This document shows, in pieces, positions 1 to 7,803 of a stretch of DNA of 21,265 nucleotides (within the stretch, counting starts at the first letter, position 1; every line of letters starts with the position of its first letter). The DNA is from Myxococcales bacterium (GTDB taxonomy: Bacteria > Myxococcota > Polyangia > Polyangiales > Polyangiaceae). A model generated the notes under the pieces. That model worked only from the letters and a program-made list of their open reading frames with translations. It did not search any database and was not told where the DNA came from. The stretch lies in the NCBI GenBank assembly GCA_020430865.1, contig JAGQIY010000848.1:1-21265 (forward strand). The letters run 5' to 3'. The translations under genes and the position numbers were made by a program.

Positions 1-7
1 TCCGCCA

Positions 8-1609
8 GTGGACTCGCACTTCCCTGCTGATGCTCCGCACACGCTGCTGCTGGTGTTCGACGCAACCGTCACGGTTGATCTCGCTCGGATGGTCGAAGGC
101 CTGCCCGCGTCGCGCAATTGTCAAATTGAAACAGCCGAGCTCCCGGTCATCGATGCTGTGCGCCAGGCTCGCTTGAGCCACGGGGGCAGGCCGCTTGGTG
201 TGTACTGCCCAGATGAGTCCGGAACGCTTTCGGCGATCGAGGCTGGCGCCGATGACGCGCAGACGCTCGGAGACCAGCTCCCGAGTCAGCGGAGCGTGCT
301 GGCCTTTCTCGATCGCGTCCACCTGCGCGCACGGCTGCGACGCCATCAGGAGCGGCTACAGGCGTCGGCCGTTCAATCGGAGAAGCTCGCAGCCCTGGGT
401 ACCGTAGTCGCGGGTGTTGCGCATGAAGTGAACAATCCGCTGGCAGCCCTGATGCTCACCGTCGAGGCGATCCGCGTCCAGCTCGGTCCCCTGTTCGACG
501 CTCGGAGCCGAGTCAGGGCGCTCGTCGAGCGAAACCAGGGCGCCAGTCTCGAGGTGCTGGAAGAGTTGGCTCAGAGCATGCGCACCGGTGTGCCGTCTCA
601 CGAGGCCAACGAGCTCGTAGACGAGGTGCTGTCCGCGTCCGAGACGATCGCGAGCGTCGTACGGGATCTGAAGGTCTTTGCGCGCCCCGACGATCGCGAA
701 GAGCCTCAAGTGGTTCACCTCCCCGAGCTCATGGATCAGGTGATCCGGATCGTGGGTCGTGAGATCACACCCTTCGCAGCCCTCGAGCGAGATTACGCGC
801 CGGACGTGCCCCCCGTCGTGGCCTCCCGCACCCGACTCACGCAGGTGTTCACCAACGTGCTGATCAACGCCGCGCACGCCGTGCGCGAGGTGCAGCGACC
901 GGTGCACCGCATCCGCGTGTCTATCCGTGCGGATGAAGATGCGGTGGCCGTGTCGATCTCCGACACGGGCCCGGGCATCCCCCACGAGACCATCGAACAC
1001 ATCTTCGATCCCTTCTTCACGACGAAGCGCGAAGACTTCGGCACCGGTCTGGGCTTGTCGATCTCGCGCTCGATCATGCGCACCATGAACGGCGACCTGT
1101 TGGTGGAGTCCGTTCACGGTGTCGGAGCGACGTTCGTGGCCTTGATTCAGCGACCGAGCAGGGTCGATCTGCTGAAGGCGATGCAGAACGCCGCCCGCTT
1201 CCGCCAGACACCGGCGCGTCGCCCCCAGCGCATTGCTGTGCTTGCCGTGGACGAAGACGAGCGAATGCTCAAGGCCTATGCCAGTTCACTCCGGGAGCAC
1301 TGCGATGTGCTGTTGGCGGCCGATGGGCAAGAGGCGATCGAGCTGCTGCTGTCAGGCTCCTCCGCCGACGTCGTGGTCACCGACCTAGCGATGGCCTCCC
1401 TGGACGGTCGCGCGTTGCTGCAATGGCTACAGACCAATCGCCCAGATCTCGCACTGAGGACCATCTTCGTCACGACGGATCCCCCGCCGGAGTATCAAAC
1501 CTTTCTCAGGGAGGTGAGCGTTCCCGTGCTCCAGAAGCCGATCACGCGGGCGCGGCTGCTCTCTCAGATCGAACGGGCCATCGGCTTCATTCCCAACGAA
1601 TCCGGGTAG
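8..1609 (+). CDS. Hybrid sensor histidine kinase with C-terminal receiver domain
   Basis: This is a cytoplasmic two-component kinase that should autophosphorylate on a histidine and pass the phosphate to its own receiver. Residues 1-115 form an alpha/beta region that could be a degenerate receiver (inference), followed by a short helix. The H-box GVAHEVNNPLAAL has its phospho-acceptor at His139. The HATPase_c domain shows the N-box (VFTNVLINAAHAV, about 280-292), G1 (DTGPGIP, 319-325), F-box (FFTTK) and G2 (GTGLGLS). The receiver spans about 408-525, with an acidic pocket (DED), Asp459 and Lys510. No transmembrane segment or output domain is visible, so its partner must be encoded elsewhere. 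The GTG start lies 7 bases from the window edge and no ribosome binding site is visible, so the true start may be upstream. The 3' end overlaps the convergent gene by 23 bases. The kinase assignment is firm; the signal and target are unknown. Confidence 0.9.
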   Translation: MDSHFPADAPHTLLLVFDATVTVDLARMVEGLPASRNCQIETAELPVIDAVRQARLSHGGRPLGVYCPDESGTLSAIEAGADDAQTLGDQLPSQRSVLAFLDRVHLRARLRRHQERLQASAVQSEKLAALGTVVAGVAHEVNNPLAALMLTVEAIRVQLGPLFDARSRVRALVERNQGASLEVLEELAQSMRTGVPSHEANELVDEVLSASETIASVVRDLKVFARPDDREEPQVVHLPELMDQVIRIVGREITPFAALERDYAPDVPPVVASRTRLTQVFTNVLINAAHAVREVQRPVHRIRVSIRADEDAVAVSISDTGPGIPHETIEHIFDPFFTTKREDFGTGLGLSISRSIMRTMNGDLLVESVHGVGATFVALIQRPSRVDLLKAMQNAARFRQTPARRPQRIAVLAVDEDERMLKAYASSLREHCDVLLAADGQEAIELLLSGSSADVVVTDLAMASLDGRALLQWLQTNRPDLALRTIFVTTDPPPEYQTFLREVSVPVLQKPITRARLLSQIERAIGFIPNESG

Positions 1610-2417
1610 ATCCGTTGTAGCGATCGCTGAGCTTCGTCTCGATTTGCGGAACGACGTCGCAAGCCTCGAAGGTGCCGACCGCTGCGCCAGCGATCGCCGA
1701 CTCCAGCCACGTGTACTCGTCTCGGTAGACCATCTCGATGTCGTGGGGCCCGTGGCGCACCATGCGCCAGTCACCATAGTTCGCCATCTGACGCCGAGCA
1801 GCGACCGCTTGCTCCGTCAGCCTCACGGGATCGCGCGCCAGGAGGCGAAGCAGCGCTCTCCCCATCAGCGTGGAGGCGAAGACCCGAGCGTTGGTGCGCG
1901 AGATGTCGAACATCCCCTGCTGGAGGTTCGGGGGCGACGCCATCAAGGCCCCGGCAGCTGCGAGCTCGATCAAGTACTCTCCGAGCGGAAACTCCCCAAA
2001 AGAAGAACGCTTGCGACGCGGCACCAGTTCATGGAACTGCCCAAGTCGCCCGTCCGCATCCAGCGCCTGATAAACGGAACGAAACAGCGGGCCTCTGACC
2101 TTCGCCGACGGCGGGATGTCTGGCAGCCGGGTCTCGATGTCGCAGTGGGGCCCAACCAGCTCCACTGCCCGTCGATAGCCTGCGTAAAGTTCCACGGCGA
2201 TTCTCTCTACGACCGAGGGGCTGAGGCCCCGGTTCCGAAACAGCAGGAGACTAGCAAAGCTGCGTGACGAACAGCGGGACATCCACGCGACCGGGAATCC
2301 GACAGCCATTTGCTGCTCCAGGACGCTAGCGCCGACGCGGAGGCAGGGTACGACCCGATAGCGAGCGGCGAGATCTGCATACGTCTTCGTGTGCCGAGTG
2401 GGGAGCCGGCGTCGCAC
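1587..2417 (-). CDS. Hypothetical protein resembling the DUF2378 (TIGR02265) myxobacterial paralogue family
   Basis: The 276-residue product has no signal peptide or membrane helix. The C-terminal half (from about residue 178, FASTLMGRALLRLLARDP, then a QMANYGDWRM stretch, a YRDEYTWLESAIAGAAVGTFEAC stretch near 230-252 and the ending STRIRW) has the layout I associate with DUF2378, a family expanded in myxobacteria and of unknown function. The match is by eye and the N-terminal third does not obviously fit, so the family call is moderate. The GTG start at 2417 is supported by a sigma70-like promoter (2447-2475) about 25-30 bases upstream, but has no clear ribosome binding site. An ATG at residue 37 (2309) is an alternative. 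The stop overlaps the end of the convergent histidine kinase gene by 23 bases. The upstream ATPase gene is on the same strand, 94 bases away. Confidence 0.6.
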   Translation of the reverse strand: MRRRLPTRHTKTYADLAARYRVVPCLRVGASVLEQQMAVGFPVAWMSRCSSRSFASLLLFRNRGLSPSVVERIAVELYAGYRRAVELVGPHCDIETRLPDIPPSAKVRGPLFRSVYQALDADGRLGQFHELVPRRKRSSFGEFPLGEYLIELAAAGALMASPPNLQQGMFDISRTNARVFASTLMGRALLRLLARDPVRLTEQAVAARRQMANYGDWRMVRHGPHDIEMVYRDEYTWLESAIAGAAVGTFEACDVVPQIETKLSDRYNGSTRIRWE

Positions 2418-2446
2418 CCCAGAAACGGGACCCAGGCGGCGAGGGG

Positions 2447-2475
2447 GTCATAGGGACCGGGCGCTGCTTCGTCAA
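2447..2475 (-). promoter_or_regulatory. Candidate sigma70-type promoter for the DUF2378-like gene
   Basis: On the minus strand TTGACG (2470-2475) is followed after exactly 17 bases by TATGAC (2447-2452), matching the housekeeping consensus at 5 of 6 and 4 of 6 positions. Transcription would begin near 2440, just upstream of the GTG start at 2417. This suggests the gene can be expressed separately from the ATPase gene upstream. Confidence 0.45.
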
Positions 2476-2511
2476 CCAGATCGCTCGCGCACGGTTTCCA
2501 CGGGGCAACTT

Positions 2512-4339
2512 TCAATCGACGGCGGTGACCTTCAGGACCTCACCCACACTCGTCTCACCGGCGAGCAGCTTCTGGACAGCCGCTTCACGCAAGCTCAGCA
2601 TGCCGTCGCTGCGCGCCTGCCGACGGATCTCGTCAACGCTCGCGCGGCGCATGATCAGCTCTCGCACGGCCTCATTGACCTCGAACATCTCGAAGATCCC
2701 TTGACGCCCCTTGTACCCCGTGTGGCGACAATCGATGCAGCCTTCGCCCTCGCGAATCAGCGGCAGCGCGCCCCCCGTGACGTCCAGCAGCCCTCCGAGC
2801 TGGGTGAGTTCGGCGTCGGTGAGCGAGCGCTCGATGGCGCAGCCAGAACATACGCGACGCACCAGACGCTGGGCGATGAGGCCGCTGAGAGTCGAGGCGA
2901 GCAAGAAGTTCTCCATACCCAGGTCAAGGAGCCGCGCGACGGCGCTGGGCGCGTCGTTGGTGTGCAGCGTCGAGAAGACCAGGTGTCCAGTCAGCGACGC
3001 CTGAATCGCGTTCCGCGCTGTCTCCAGGTCCCGGATCTCTCCGACCATGATGATGTCGGGATCCTGGCGGAGGATCGTGCGCAGGGCCGAAGCGAAGCTG
3101 ATGCCAATGCTCGGGTGCACCGCGGTCTGGTTGATGCGCTCGAAGACCATCTCTATCGGATCCTCGATCGTCGTGATGTTCACGTCATCGTTCGCCAGGC
3201 GCCGGAGTGCGGTGTACAGCGTGGTCGTCTTGCCTGACCCGGTGGGCCCGGTGACCAGTACGATTCCGTGCGGACGCGTGATGAGCTTCTCGAACAGGGC
3301 CTGCTCACGCTGGAAGAAGCCGAGCTGGCGGATGTCGTCGTGGACGACGTCCGGGTCGAAGATCCGCAACACGACCTTCTCGCCAAACGCTACCGGGAGC
3401 GTCGACACGCGGAACTCCACGGGCTTCTGCTGGAACTCCGTCTTGATGCGGCCGTCCTGAGGTCGCCGTTTCTCGCCGATGTCCAAGCGCGCGAGCGTCT
3501 TGATGCGGTTGATCACGGCGCGATGGACCACGGCGGGGAGTTTGTTCACTTGGTGCAAGGCTCCGTCGATACGAAACCGCACCAGGCTCTCGTTGCGTTT
3601 GGGCTCGATGTGGATGTCGCTCGCTCGTTGCTGAAACGCGTAGGAGAAGAGGTACTCGACGGCGTTCACGACGTGCTGGTCGGAAGCCTCGATCTCGCGC
3701 TCGGATTGCATCCTCACGAACTGTTCGAGGTTCCCCAGGTTGAATGTCTCCGACAGATCTTGCTCAGCGCGTTCGACCGAGCGCTGGAAACCGAAGAACT
3801 CCGTGATGAGCCGCTGGATGTCGCTGGGGGGGGGTGACGACGAGCTCGACCTGCTTGCGAGCGACATCCTGCACCGCCTCGAGGGCCAGCGCGTTGAATG
3901 GATCGCTCGTCGCCACCAGCACCCGCGTCTCGTCGGCGTCGATGACCAGCATCCCATGCTTCCGAGCGAAAGGCTTGGAGAAGACCGAGGTGACCACGGC
4001 CGCGTCGAGCTTGAGGGGGTCCAGCTTGACGAAAGGCACACCTACCTTGCGAGCGAACAACTCGACCAGCGTATCCTCACGGATCGGTTCACCGTGAGCG
4101 TCCTTGACGTTGAAGGAGATCATCAACTCGAAGGCGGATACCGTTGACGAGAGTCGGCGCTGCTCATCCAGGCTCGGAGGAGCACTCGGGGTACGCATCC
4201 GCACCGCGACCATCCGCTGCTTCAGCTCCTGGTCGAGCAGCGCTCGCGCGGTGTCGCTCGAGATGACGCGCTCCTCGACCAGCAGAGTCAACAGCTCGTC
4301 GAAGCCGAGCGAGGTCGTACGCGCCGAGATCAAGGTCAC
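2512..4339 (-). CDS. GspE/PilB/PulE-family secretion or type IV pilus assembly ATPase, frameshifted at a 9-base homopolymer
   Basis: This is the hexameric ATPase family that powers pilin or pseudopilin assembly at the inner membrane. The reading frame is broken: 4339 to about 3835 encodes the N-terminal T2SSE_N/MshEN-type domain (residues 1-171, ending VELVVTPP), and the rest continues in another frame (SDIQRLITEFFGF onward, read from about 3825 to 2512). Removing one C from the run of nine (plus strand G9, 3826-3834) joins them into a 608-residue protein, a normal family length. The joined protein has Walker A GPTGSGKTTT (about 364), the T2SE signature LRQDPDIIMVGEIRD (about 423-437), an HLVFSTLHTND motif, and a CxxC...CxxC zinc site (about 497/500 and 534/537). 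The GTG start overlaps the upstream kinase stop as GTGA. No pilin, PilT/PilC or secretin gene is nearby, so PilB and GspE cannot be told apart. The frameshift may be a sequencing error, a real mutation or a slippery site. If unrepaired, the first frame makes a 191-residue protein without ATPase domain. Confidence 0.85.
3826..3834. repeat. G9/C9 homopolymer at the frameshift of the secretion ATPase gene
   Basis: Nine consecutive G on the plus strand (nine C on the coding strand) sit exactly where the two parts of the ATPase coding region change frame. Eight would restore one continuous frame. It is the longest single-base run I noticed in the window. Confidence 0.9.
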
Positions 4340-6132
4340 TCGAGCGTACGGCGCGCCACCGGAGAGTCCAACAGCGCGCGCACCTTGCTCACCAGCCGAG
4401 AAGCGGGAAACGGCTTCGAGAGCAAAGGATCGCCTCCCACGCCCTTCAGCCCTGAGCCGACGCTCGGCAGATCCAGGAAGCCGGACATGTACAGAACGCG
4501 CAAATCCGGAAAGCGCGCGCGCGCGCGCGCCACGAACTCTGGCCCATTCATTCTTGGCATCACCACGTCGCTGACCACCAGATCCAGATCCCCCTGCTCC
4601 CGAATCAATAGCTCCAACGCCTCCACGCCGTCCGCCGCCTGCAAGACCTGATACCCCGCGCCGCGGAGCACGGCGACGAGGGTCTTGCGTACGGCGTCGT
4701 CGTCATCCACCAGCAGCAAACGCTCGCTCCCCCCCGCTGGTCGCTCGGGGGTCGGAGTGACCTCCGGCAGCAATGCAGGCTCACGCGCCTCGGGAAAGAA
4801 CAGCTCGAACGTCGTGCCAACCCGGAGCTGGCTCTCCACGCGGATACGCCCACCACTCTGTTGGACGATCCCGTAGACCGTCGACAATCCGAGACCGGTG
4901 CCTTCCCCCGACGGTTTGGTGGTGAAGAAGGGCTCGAACGCGTGGCGCAAGGTCTCGTCGTCCATGCCGCTCCCCTGGTCCGCGATGGTCACCTTCACTG
5001 CCTCGCGCCAGTCGATCTCGAGCTCTTCCTGCAGTCGGGCAGACGGCACCACTCGTTCGAGCCTGATCGCGATCTCTCCCCCGCGGGGCATGGCATCCCG
5101 CGCGTTCAGCACCAGGTTCAGCAGCACCTGCTCCAGCCGAGTAGAGTCGGCCACGATCCGAAGCGGTTCCTCGGGGATACGCATCCGCAGCACGAAATCG
5201 GCGCTCAACAGTCGCCGCAACAAGGTCTCGACTCCCCTCAGCACGTCTCCCAGGTCCAGCAGGCGCGGCTCGAGCATCTGACGACGACAGAAGGCGAGCA
5301 GCTGCTGGGTCAGACCCGCGCCGCGCTGGGTCAGCTGCTCCACCTCCTCCAGGTGCGTCTCCACCGGCCTGGCGTTCTCGACGTCGCTACGAATCAGGCT
5401 CGCCAGCATGTCCAGGGCGGTCAGCAGATTGTTGATATCGTGCGCGACACCGCCTGCGAGGCGTCCCAGGGCGTCCATGCGCTGTGCATGGGCGAGCTGA
5501 TCGGCGAGCTGGGTGCGGTCGGTGATATCGCAGATGATGGAGTACAAGCAGTCTCGCTCGCCGATCCTCACGGGACCGGAGTAGACCTGAACGTCTCGGA
5601 CGGCTCCGCTCTTCAGACGGTGTTTGAACTCGAAGTAGGTACGCTTCTGTTCCCGTGCTGCCTGCATCTCCTCGGCCACGAGCTCGGGCGGCAGCTGGTT
5701 CAGGTCCGTGATACGGAGCCGCGAGAACTCCTCGGCGGAGTAGCCGTAGAAGCTGAGCGCCGCTGGATTGGCCTCGATGATCGATCCGTCCAGGGGATCG
5801 ATGACCAGCTTGACGGCGGTGCTCTGGGTGAACGTCTGGGTCAGGCGAAGTTCGAGCGCAGCGAGGTCGGCCCTCAGCTCGGCGTTCTCGCGCTCCAAGT
5901 CCACGGCCGAGAGCTTAGAGGTCACCTCGATTCCTTGTCCAACACGAGCGTTCGCCGGCCGACAATTCTTCGCGGAATTTGTCACCGGAGCGTGGAGAAG
6001 CGCGGGAGTATCCGGTGGCCAGGGACGGCCTGGGATGTGCATCTCGAAGTCGGAAGCTGACGCTTCGTCAGGGTCAGGCCCACTCGTGGGATGCGACGAG
6101 TCAGATACGCGACCGTCGTCGGAGTCAGCCAT
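4336..6132 (-). CDS. PAS-domain hybrid histidine kinase with C-terminal receiver
   Basis: The product is a 598-residue soluble sensor kinase. From the chosen start, residues 1-70 are a low-complexity acidic/proline region and about 75-100 a coiled coil (VDLERENAELRADLAALELRL). A PAS domain spans about 100-205 (IIEANPAALSFYGYSAEEF, ending in the typical DITDRTQL linker). The HisKA domain has GGVAHDINN with His231, and HATPase_c shows N-box LNLVLNARDAM, G1 DQGSGM, FFTTK and GTGLGLS. The receiver lies at about 471-590, with phospho-acceptor Asp522 and Lys573. The open frame runs upstream to a TTG at 6231. I prefer the ATG at 6132 because GGGGGA lies just before it, although the spacing is only 2-3 bases; a GTG near 5925 is another option. 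Its stop overlaps the start of the PilB-like ATPase (GTGA), so the two are probably translated together and may act on the same motor. Confidence 0.88.
   Translation of the reverse strand: MADSDDGRVSDSSHPTSGPDPDEASASDFEMHIPGRPWPPDTPALLHAPVTNSAKNCRPANARVGQGIEVTSKLSAVDLERENAELRADLAALELRLTQTFTQSTAVKLVIDPLDGSIIEANPAALSFYGYSAEEFSRLRITDLNQLPPELVAEEMQAAREQKRTYFEFKHRLKSGAVRDVQVYSGPVRIGERDCLYSIICDITDRTQLADQLAHAQRMDALGRLAGGVAHDINNLLTALDMLASLIRSDVENARPVETHLEEVEQLTQRGAGLTQQLLAFCRRQMLEPRLLDLGDVLRGVETLLRRLLSADFVLRMRIPEEPLRIVADSTRLEQVLLNLVLNARDAMPRGGEIAIRLERVVPSARLQEELEIDWREAVKVTIADQGSGMDDETLRHAFEPFFTTKPSGEGTGLGLSTVYGIVQQSGGRIRVESQLRVGTTFELFFPEAREPALLPEVTPTPERPAGGSERLLLVDDDDAVRKTLVAVLRGAGYQVLQAADGVEALELLIREQGDLDLVVSDVVMPRMNGPEFVARARARFPDLRVLYMSGFLDLPSVGSGLKGVGGDPLLSKPFPASRLVSKVRALLDSPVARRTLE
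4513..4530. repeat. (GC)9 dinucleotide repeat inside the PAS histidine kinase gene
   Basis: Nine perfect GC dinucleotides lie within the receiver-domain coding region and encode the alternating RARARAR stretch. Runs like this can adopt Z-DNA and can change length, but in this G+C-rich gene it may simply reflect Ala/Arg codon use. Confidence 0.85.
5964..5979. repeat. Dispersed AT-rich palindrome, site 1 (in PAS kinase gene)
   Basis: AATTCT-TCGC-GGAATT, one mismatch from perfect symmetry. It lies in the N-terminal linker of the kinase and is spelled with codons such as AAT, AAG, AAT and TGT. It belongs to the family described in the findings. Confidence 0.5.
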
Positions 6133-6462
6133 CGTCCCCCGGCCTGGGTGCCACAAGCCCCCACATTCGCGTGTGTTCGACGAGTTCGTGCCCGTGCACC
6201 TCGGACCGCTCCCAGCAACGTAGTTGCCCAATGTTCATTTCCTTGCGGAAATTTACTATTGTTGCCACGTGAGGTGCGCGACTGGGGTGCCCGAAAGTGA
6301 GGAGCGGCACACCCTGCGTCGAACGAGCACGCAAGAGACTCCGAGGACGCTGCCTCATTGAACCAGAGTAGCAAGACGCCGCCCGAAATGTAGCCACAGT
6401 TCCAGATCGGCGAGGGCGGGTGTCGGCTTGGCGCTCTTCGTCTGCGTCTCTATGCTCTGTAG
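6133..6462. other. Intergenic region between the PAS kinase and DUF1244 genes (divergent promoters)
   Basis: These 330 bases separate two divergently transcribed genes. The part from 6133 to 6231 stays open in the kinase frame and could be coding if a TTG start is used. The region holds the perfect palindrome at 6237-6252 and a small inverted repeat GCAAC-GTA-GTTGC at 6215-6227. I could not find a convincing -35/-10 pair for either gene. Confidence 0.6.
6237..6252. repeat. Dispersed AT-rich palindrome, site 2 (intergenic, perfect)
   Basis: ATTTCC-TTGC-GGAAAT: perfect 6-base arms around a 4-base spacer, the best copy in the window. It lies between the divergent PAS kinase and DUF1244 genes, where it could be an operator. 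Near-copies inside coding regions argue for a more general role. Confidence 0.6.
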
Positions 6463-6816
6463 ATGGACGATGCCCAACCCCCGAAAGACGCCCTATCTTC
6501 AGAGAGCGCCCTACCTTCAGAGAGCGCCCTACCTTCAGAGAGCGCCCTGCCTTCAGAGAGCGGCCTGGAAGTGAACGCTGCCCTGCGTACCCAGATCGAA
6601 GCCGCGGCGTTTCGCCAGCTCGTCGAGCACTTCCGCGAGCGCAGCGACGTTCAGAACATCGACGTCATGAACCTCGCCGGCTTCTGTCGAAACTGCCTCG
6701 CGAAGTGGTACCAAGCGGCCGCGGCGGAGCGCGGCGTCGAGCTCGACAAGGAACAGGCAAGAGAGATCATCTACGGCATGCCGTATGCGGAGTGGAAGGC
6801 GAAGCACCAGCGCTAG
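6463..6816 (+). CDS. DUF1244 family protein with an N-terminal tandem-repeat extension
   Basis: This small soluble protein (117 residues) carries the DUF1244 fold at about residues 38-117. The family hallmarks are FRQLVEHFRERSDVQNID, MNLAGFCRNCLAKWY with two conserved cysteines (FCRNC), and the C-terminal YGMPYAEWKAKHQ. The family is widespread in proteobacteria and its biochemical role is unknown; the paired cysteines could bind metal or be redox active (inference). Residues 10-33 are four copies of SESALP or close variants encoded by an 18-base tandem repeat; this part is not in the family core. The ATG start at 6463 has no good Shine-Dalgarno sequence. The stop lies 2 bases from the end of the convergent PhnD-like gene. 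Confidence 0.85.
   Translation: MDDAQPPKDALSSESALPSESALPSESALPSESGLEVNAALRTQIEAAAFRQLVEHFRERSDVQNIDVMNLAGFCRNCLAKWYQAAAAERGVELDKEQAREIIYGMPYAEWKAKHQR
6490..6561 (+). repeat. 18-base tandem repeat, four copies, at the 5' end of the DUF1244 gene
   Basis: Four head-to-tail copies of GCCCTACCTTCAGAGAGC with single-base changes (T in copy 1, G in copy 4), starting at 6490, 6508, 6526 and 6544. The unit is a multiple of three, so copy-number change would lengthen or shorten the Ser/Glu/Pro leader without breaking the frame. Confidence 0.95.
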
Positions 6817-6818
6817 AC

Positions 6819-7628
6819 TCACACGACGCTGAGTCGAGCCAGCGCTCCCGTGTATCCCGGGTTCGCAAGCTCAAAGCCAGAGGTCCGAAAGACCTTCTGC
6901 AGCGCCGGGGACGCGCTGGCACCCAGCTCGACCAGCGCCGAGCGCACCTTGGCTCGACTCGACGGAGGCAGCTCGGTAGCCCCGACGACGCAATCCGCCG
7001 GCACCGTTCCGGCCAGGGACACGATGTGGACGCCTGCATCCGGGATGGCGACTTCGCTCCAGCCCCCGTCGCGCGTCTTGCGCGTCCCTGCGTCCAGAAT
7101 GGCGTAGGTCGCGCCGACATCGACGCGGCGCTCGAACACCGCCCGCGCGACCGCGGCGTGCGTGCCCAAGAAGCTCTCACGCCCAAAGAAGCCAGCTAGA
7201 TCGAAGCCACGATCCGCGAGCCAACGTCTCGGCACGGCGTATCCAGCGGCGCTGGCGCTGTCGACCCAGCCCACGTGCTTGCCCTCCAGATCCGCCACCT
7301 CGATCAGCCCCGAGTCCCGGTGAACGAACAACGCAGAGTGAAACAGGCTGCTTGGTTCGCGCCGCGAGGTCACCAATGCCTCGACCACCCCCGCCTGGAT
7401 CAGCTCCGCGGCGACCAGCGGCGGTGCCCAGGCAAAATCGATGCGCTTCTGTTTCACGTCCGCGAGCAGCGCGGCGTAGGAGCGCACGACATGCCCGAAG
7501 AAGATCAACCCAGTTCGCTCTGACAGTTCCGCGCAAAGCCCTGACAGCGCAGCGCGCACCGCATCGCGATCGCTCACCACGCCGAACGAGTGGGCCGCTC
7601 GAAACCGAACCGATGGAGGATCAGCCAC
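6819..7628 (-). CDS. PhnD/phosphonate-type periplasmic-binding-protein-like domain, no signal peptide
   Basis: The 269-residue protein has the two-lobe binding-protein layout of the PhnD/SsuA/transferrin superfamily: an N-terminal strand (VRFRAAHSFGVVSDRDAVRAAL), the YAALLADVKQKRIDFAWAPP segment that corresponds to the family's 'Y..L..AL..G.vDvA...p' motif, then EVADLEGKHVGWVDSASAAGY and a second-lobe GATYAILDAGT. Family members bind phosphonate, phosphite or other oxyanions for ABC uptake. Here no signal peptide or lipobox is seen, and no permease or ATPase gene is adjacent, so it may act in the cytoplasm as a sensor or enzyme-like domain (inference). The GTG start at 7628 has no clear ribosome binding site. 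Ligand unknown. Confidence 0.75.
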   Translation of the reverse strand: MADPPSVRFRAAHSFGVVSDRDAVRAALSGLCAELSERTGLIFFGHVVRSYAALLADVKQKRIDFAWAPPLVAAELIQAGVVEALVTSRREPSSLFHSALFVHRDSGLIEVADLEGKHVGWVDSASAAGYAVPRRWLADRGFDLAGFFGRESFLGTHAAVARAVFERRVDVGATYAILDAGTRKTRDGGWSEVAIPDAGVHIVSLAGTVPADCVVGATELPPSSRAKVRSALVELGASASPALQKVFRTSGFELANPGYTGALARLSVV

Positions 7629-7743
7629 GCCACTCAGAGCATAGCAGAAGCCAGCGAGAGGCCCCTCATGCGCTCACCCCCACCACGCGCACCCTCGCAC
7701 GTGCGTGGGATCGCCCTAGTGTCCTGTCTCCGTAGTTCGCTGC

Positions 7744-7769
7744 AAAACTCGCCCGCCCCCGAGGGCGAG
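7744..7769 (-). terminator. Intrinsic terminator downstream of the lytic transglycosylase gene
   Basis: On the minus strand a 7-base G+C stem (CTCGCCC/GGGCGAG, 7748-7754 with 7763-7769) with an 8-base loop is followed directly by TTTT. It lies about 35 bases past the transglycosylase stop at 7804. The T run is short, so the call is moderate. Confidence 0.6.
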
Positions 7770-7803
7770 GGCGATGGTCTTGCTCGGCAGGGTCTTTCCC
7801 CCC

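Noticed and set aside
4861..6060. A 399-codon open frame on the plus strand opposite the PAS histidine kinase
   Set aside because: Antisense shadow; the minus strand encodes all kinase motifs in order.
6250..6275. A sigma54-type promoter (TGGCAACAATAG on the minus strand) upstream of the PAS kinase
   Set aside because: The TGGCA element has no matching TTGC at the required spacing.
6490..6561. Possible CRISPR-like repeat
   Set aside because: The 18-base units are directly adjacent without spacers and lie in a coding frame.
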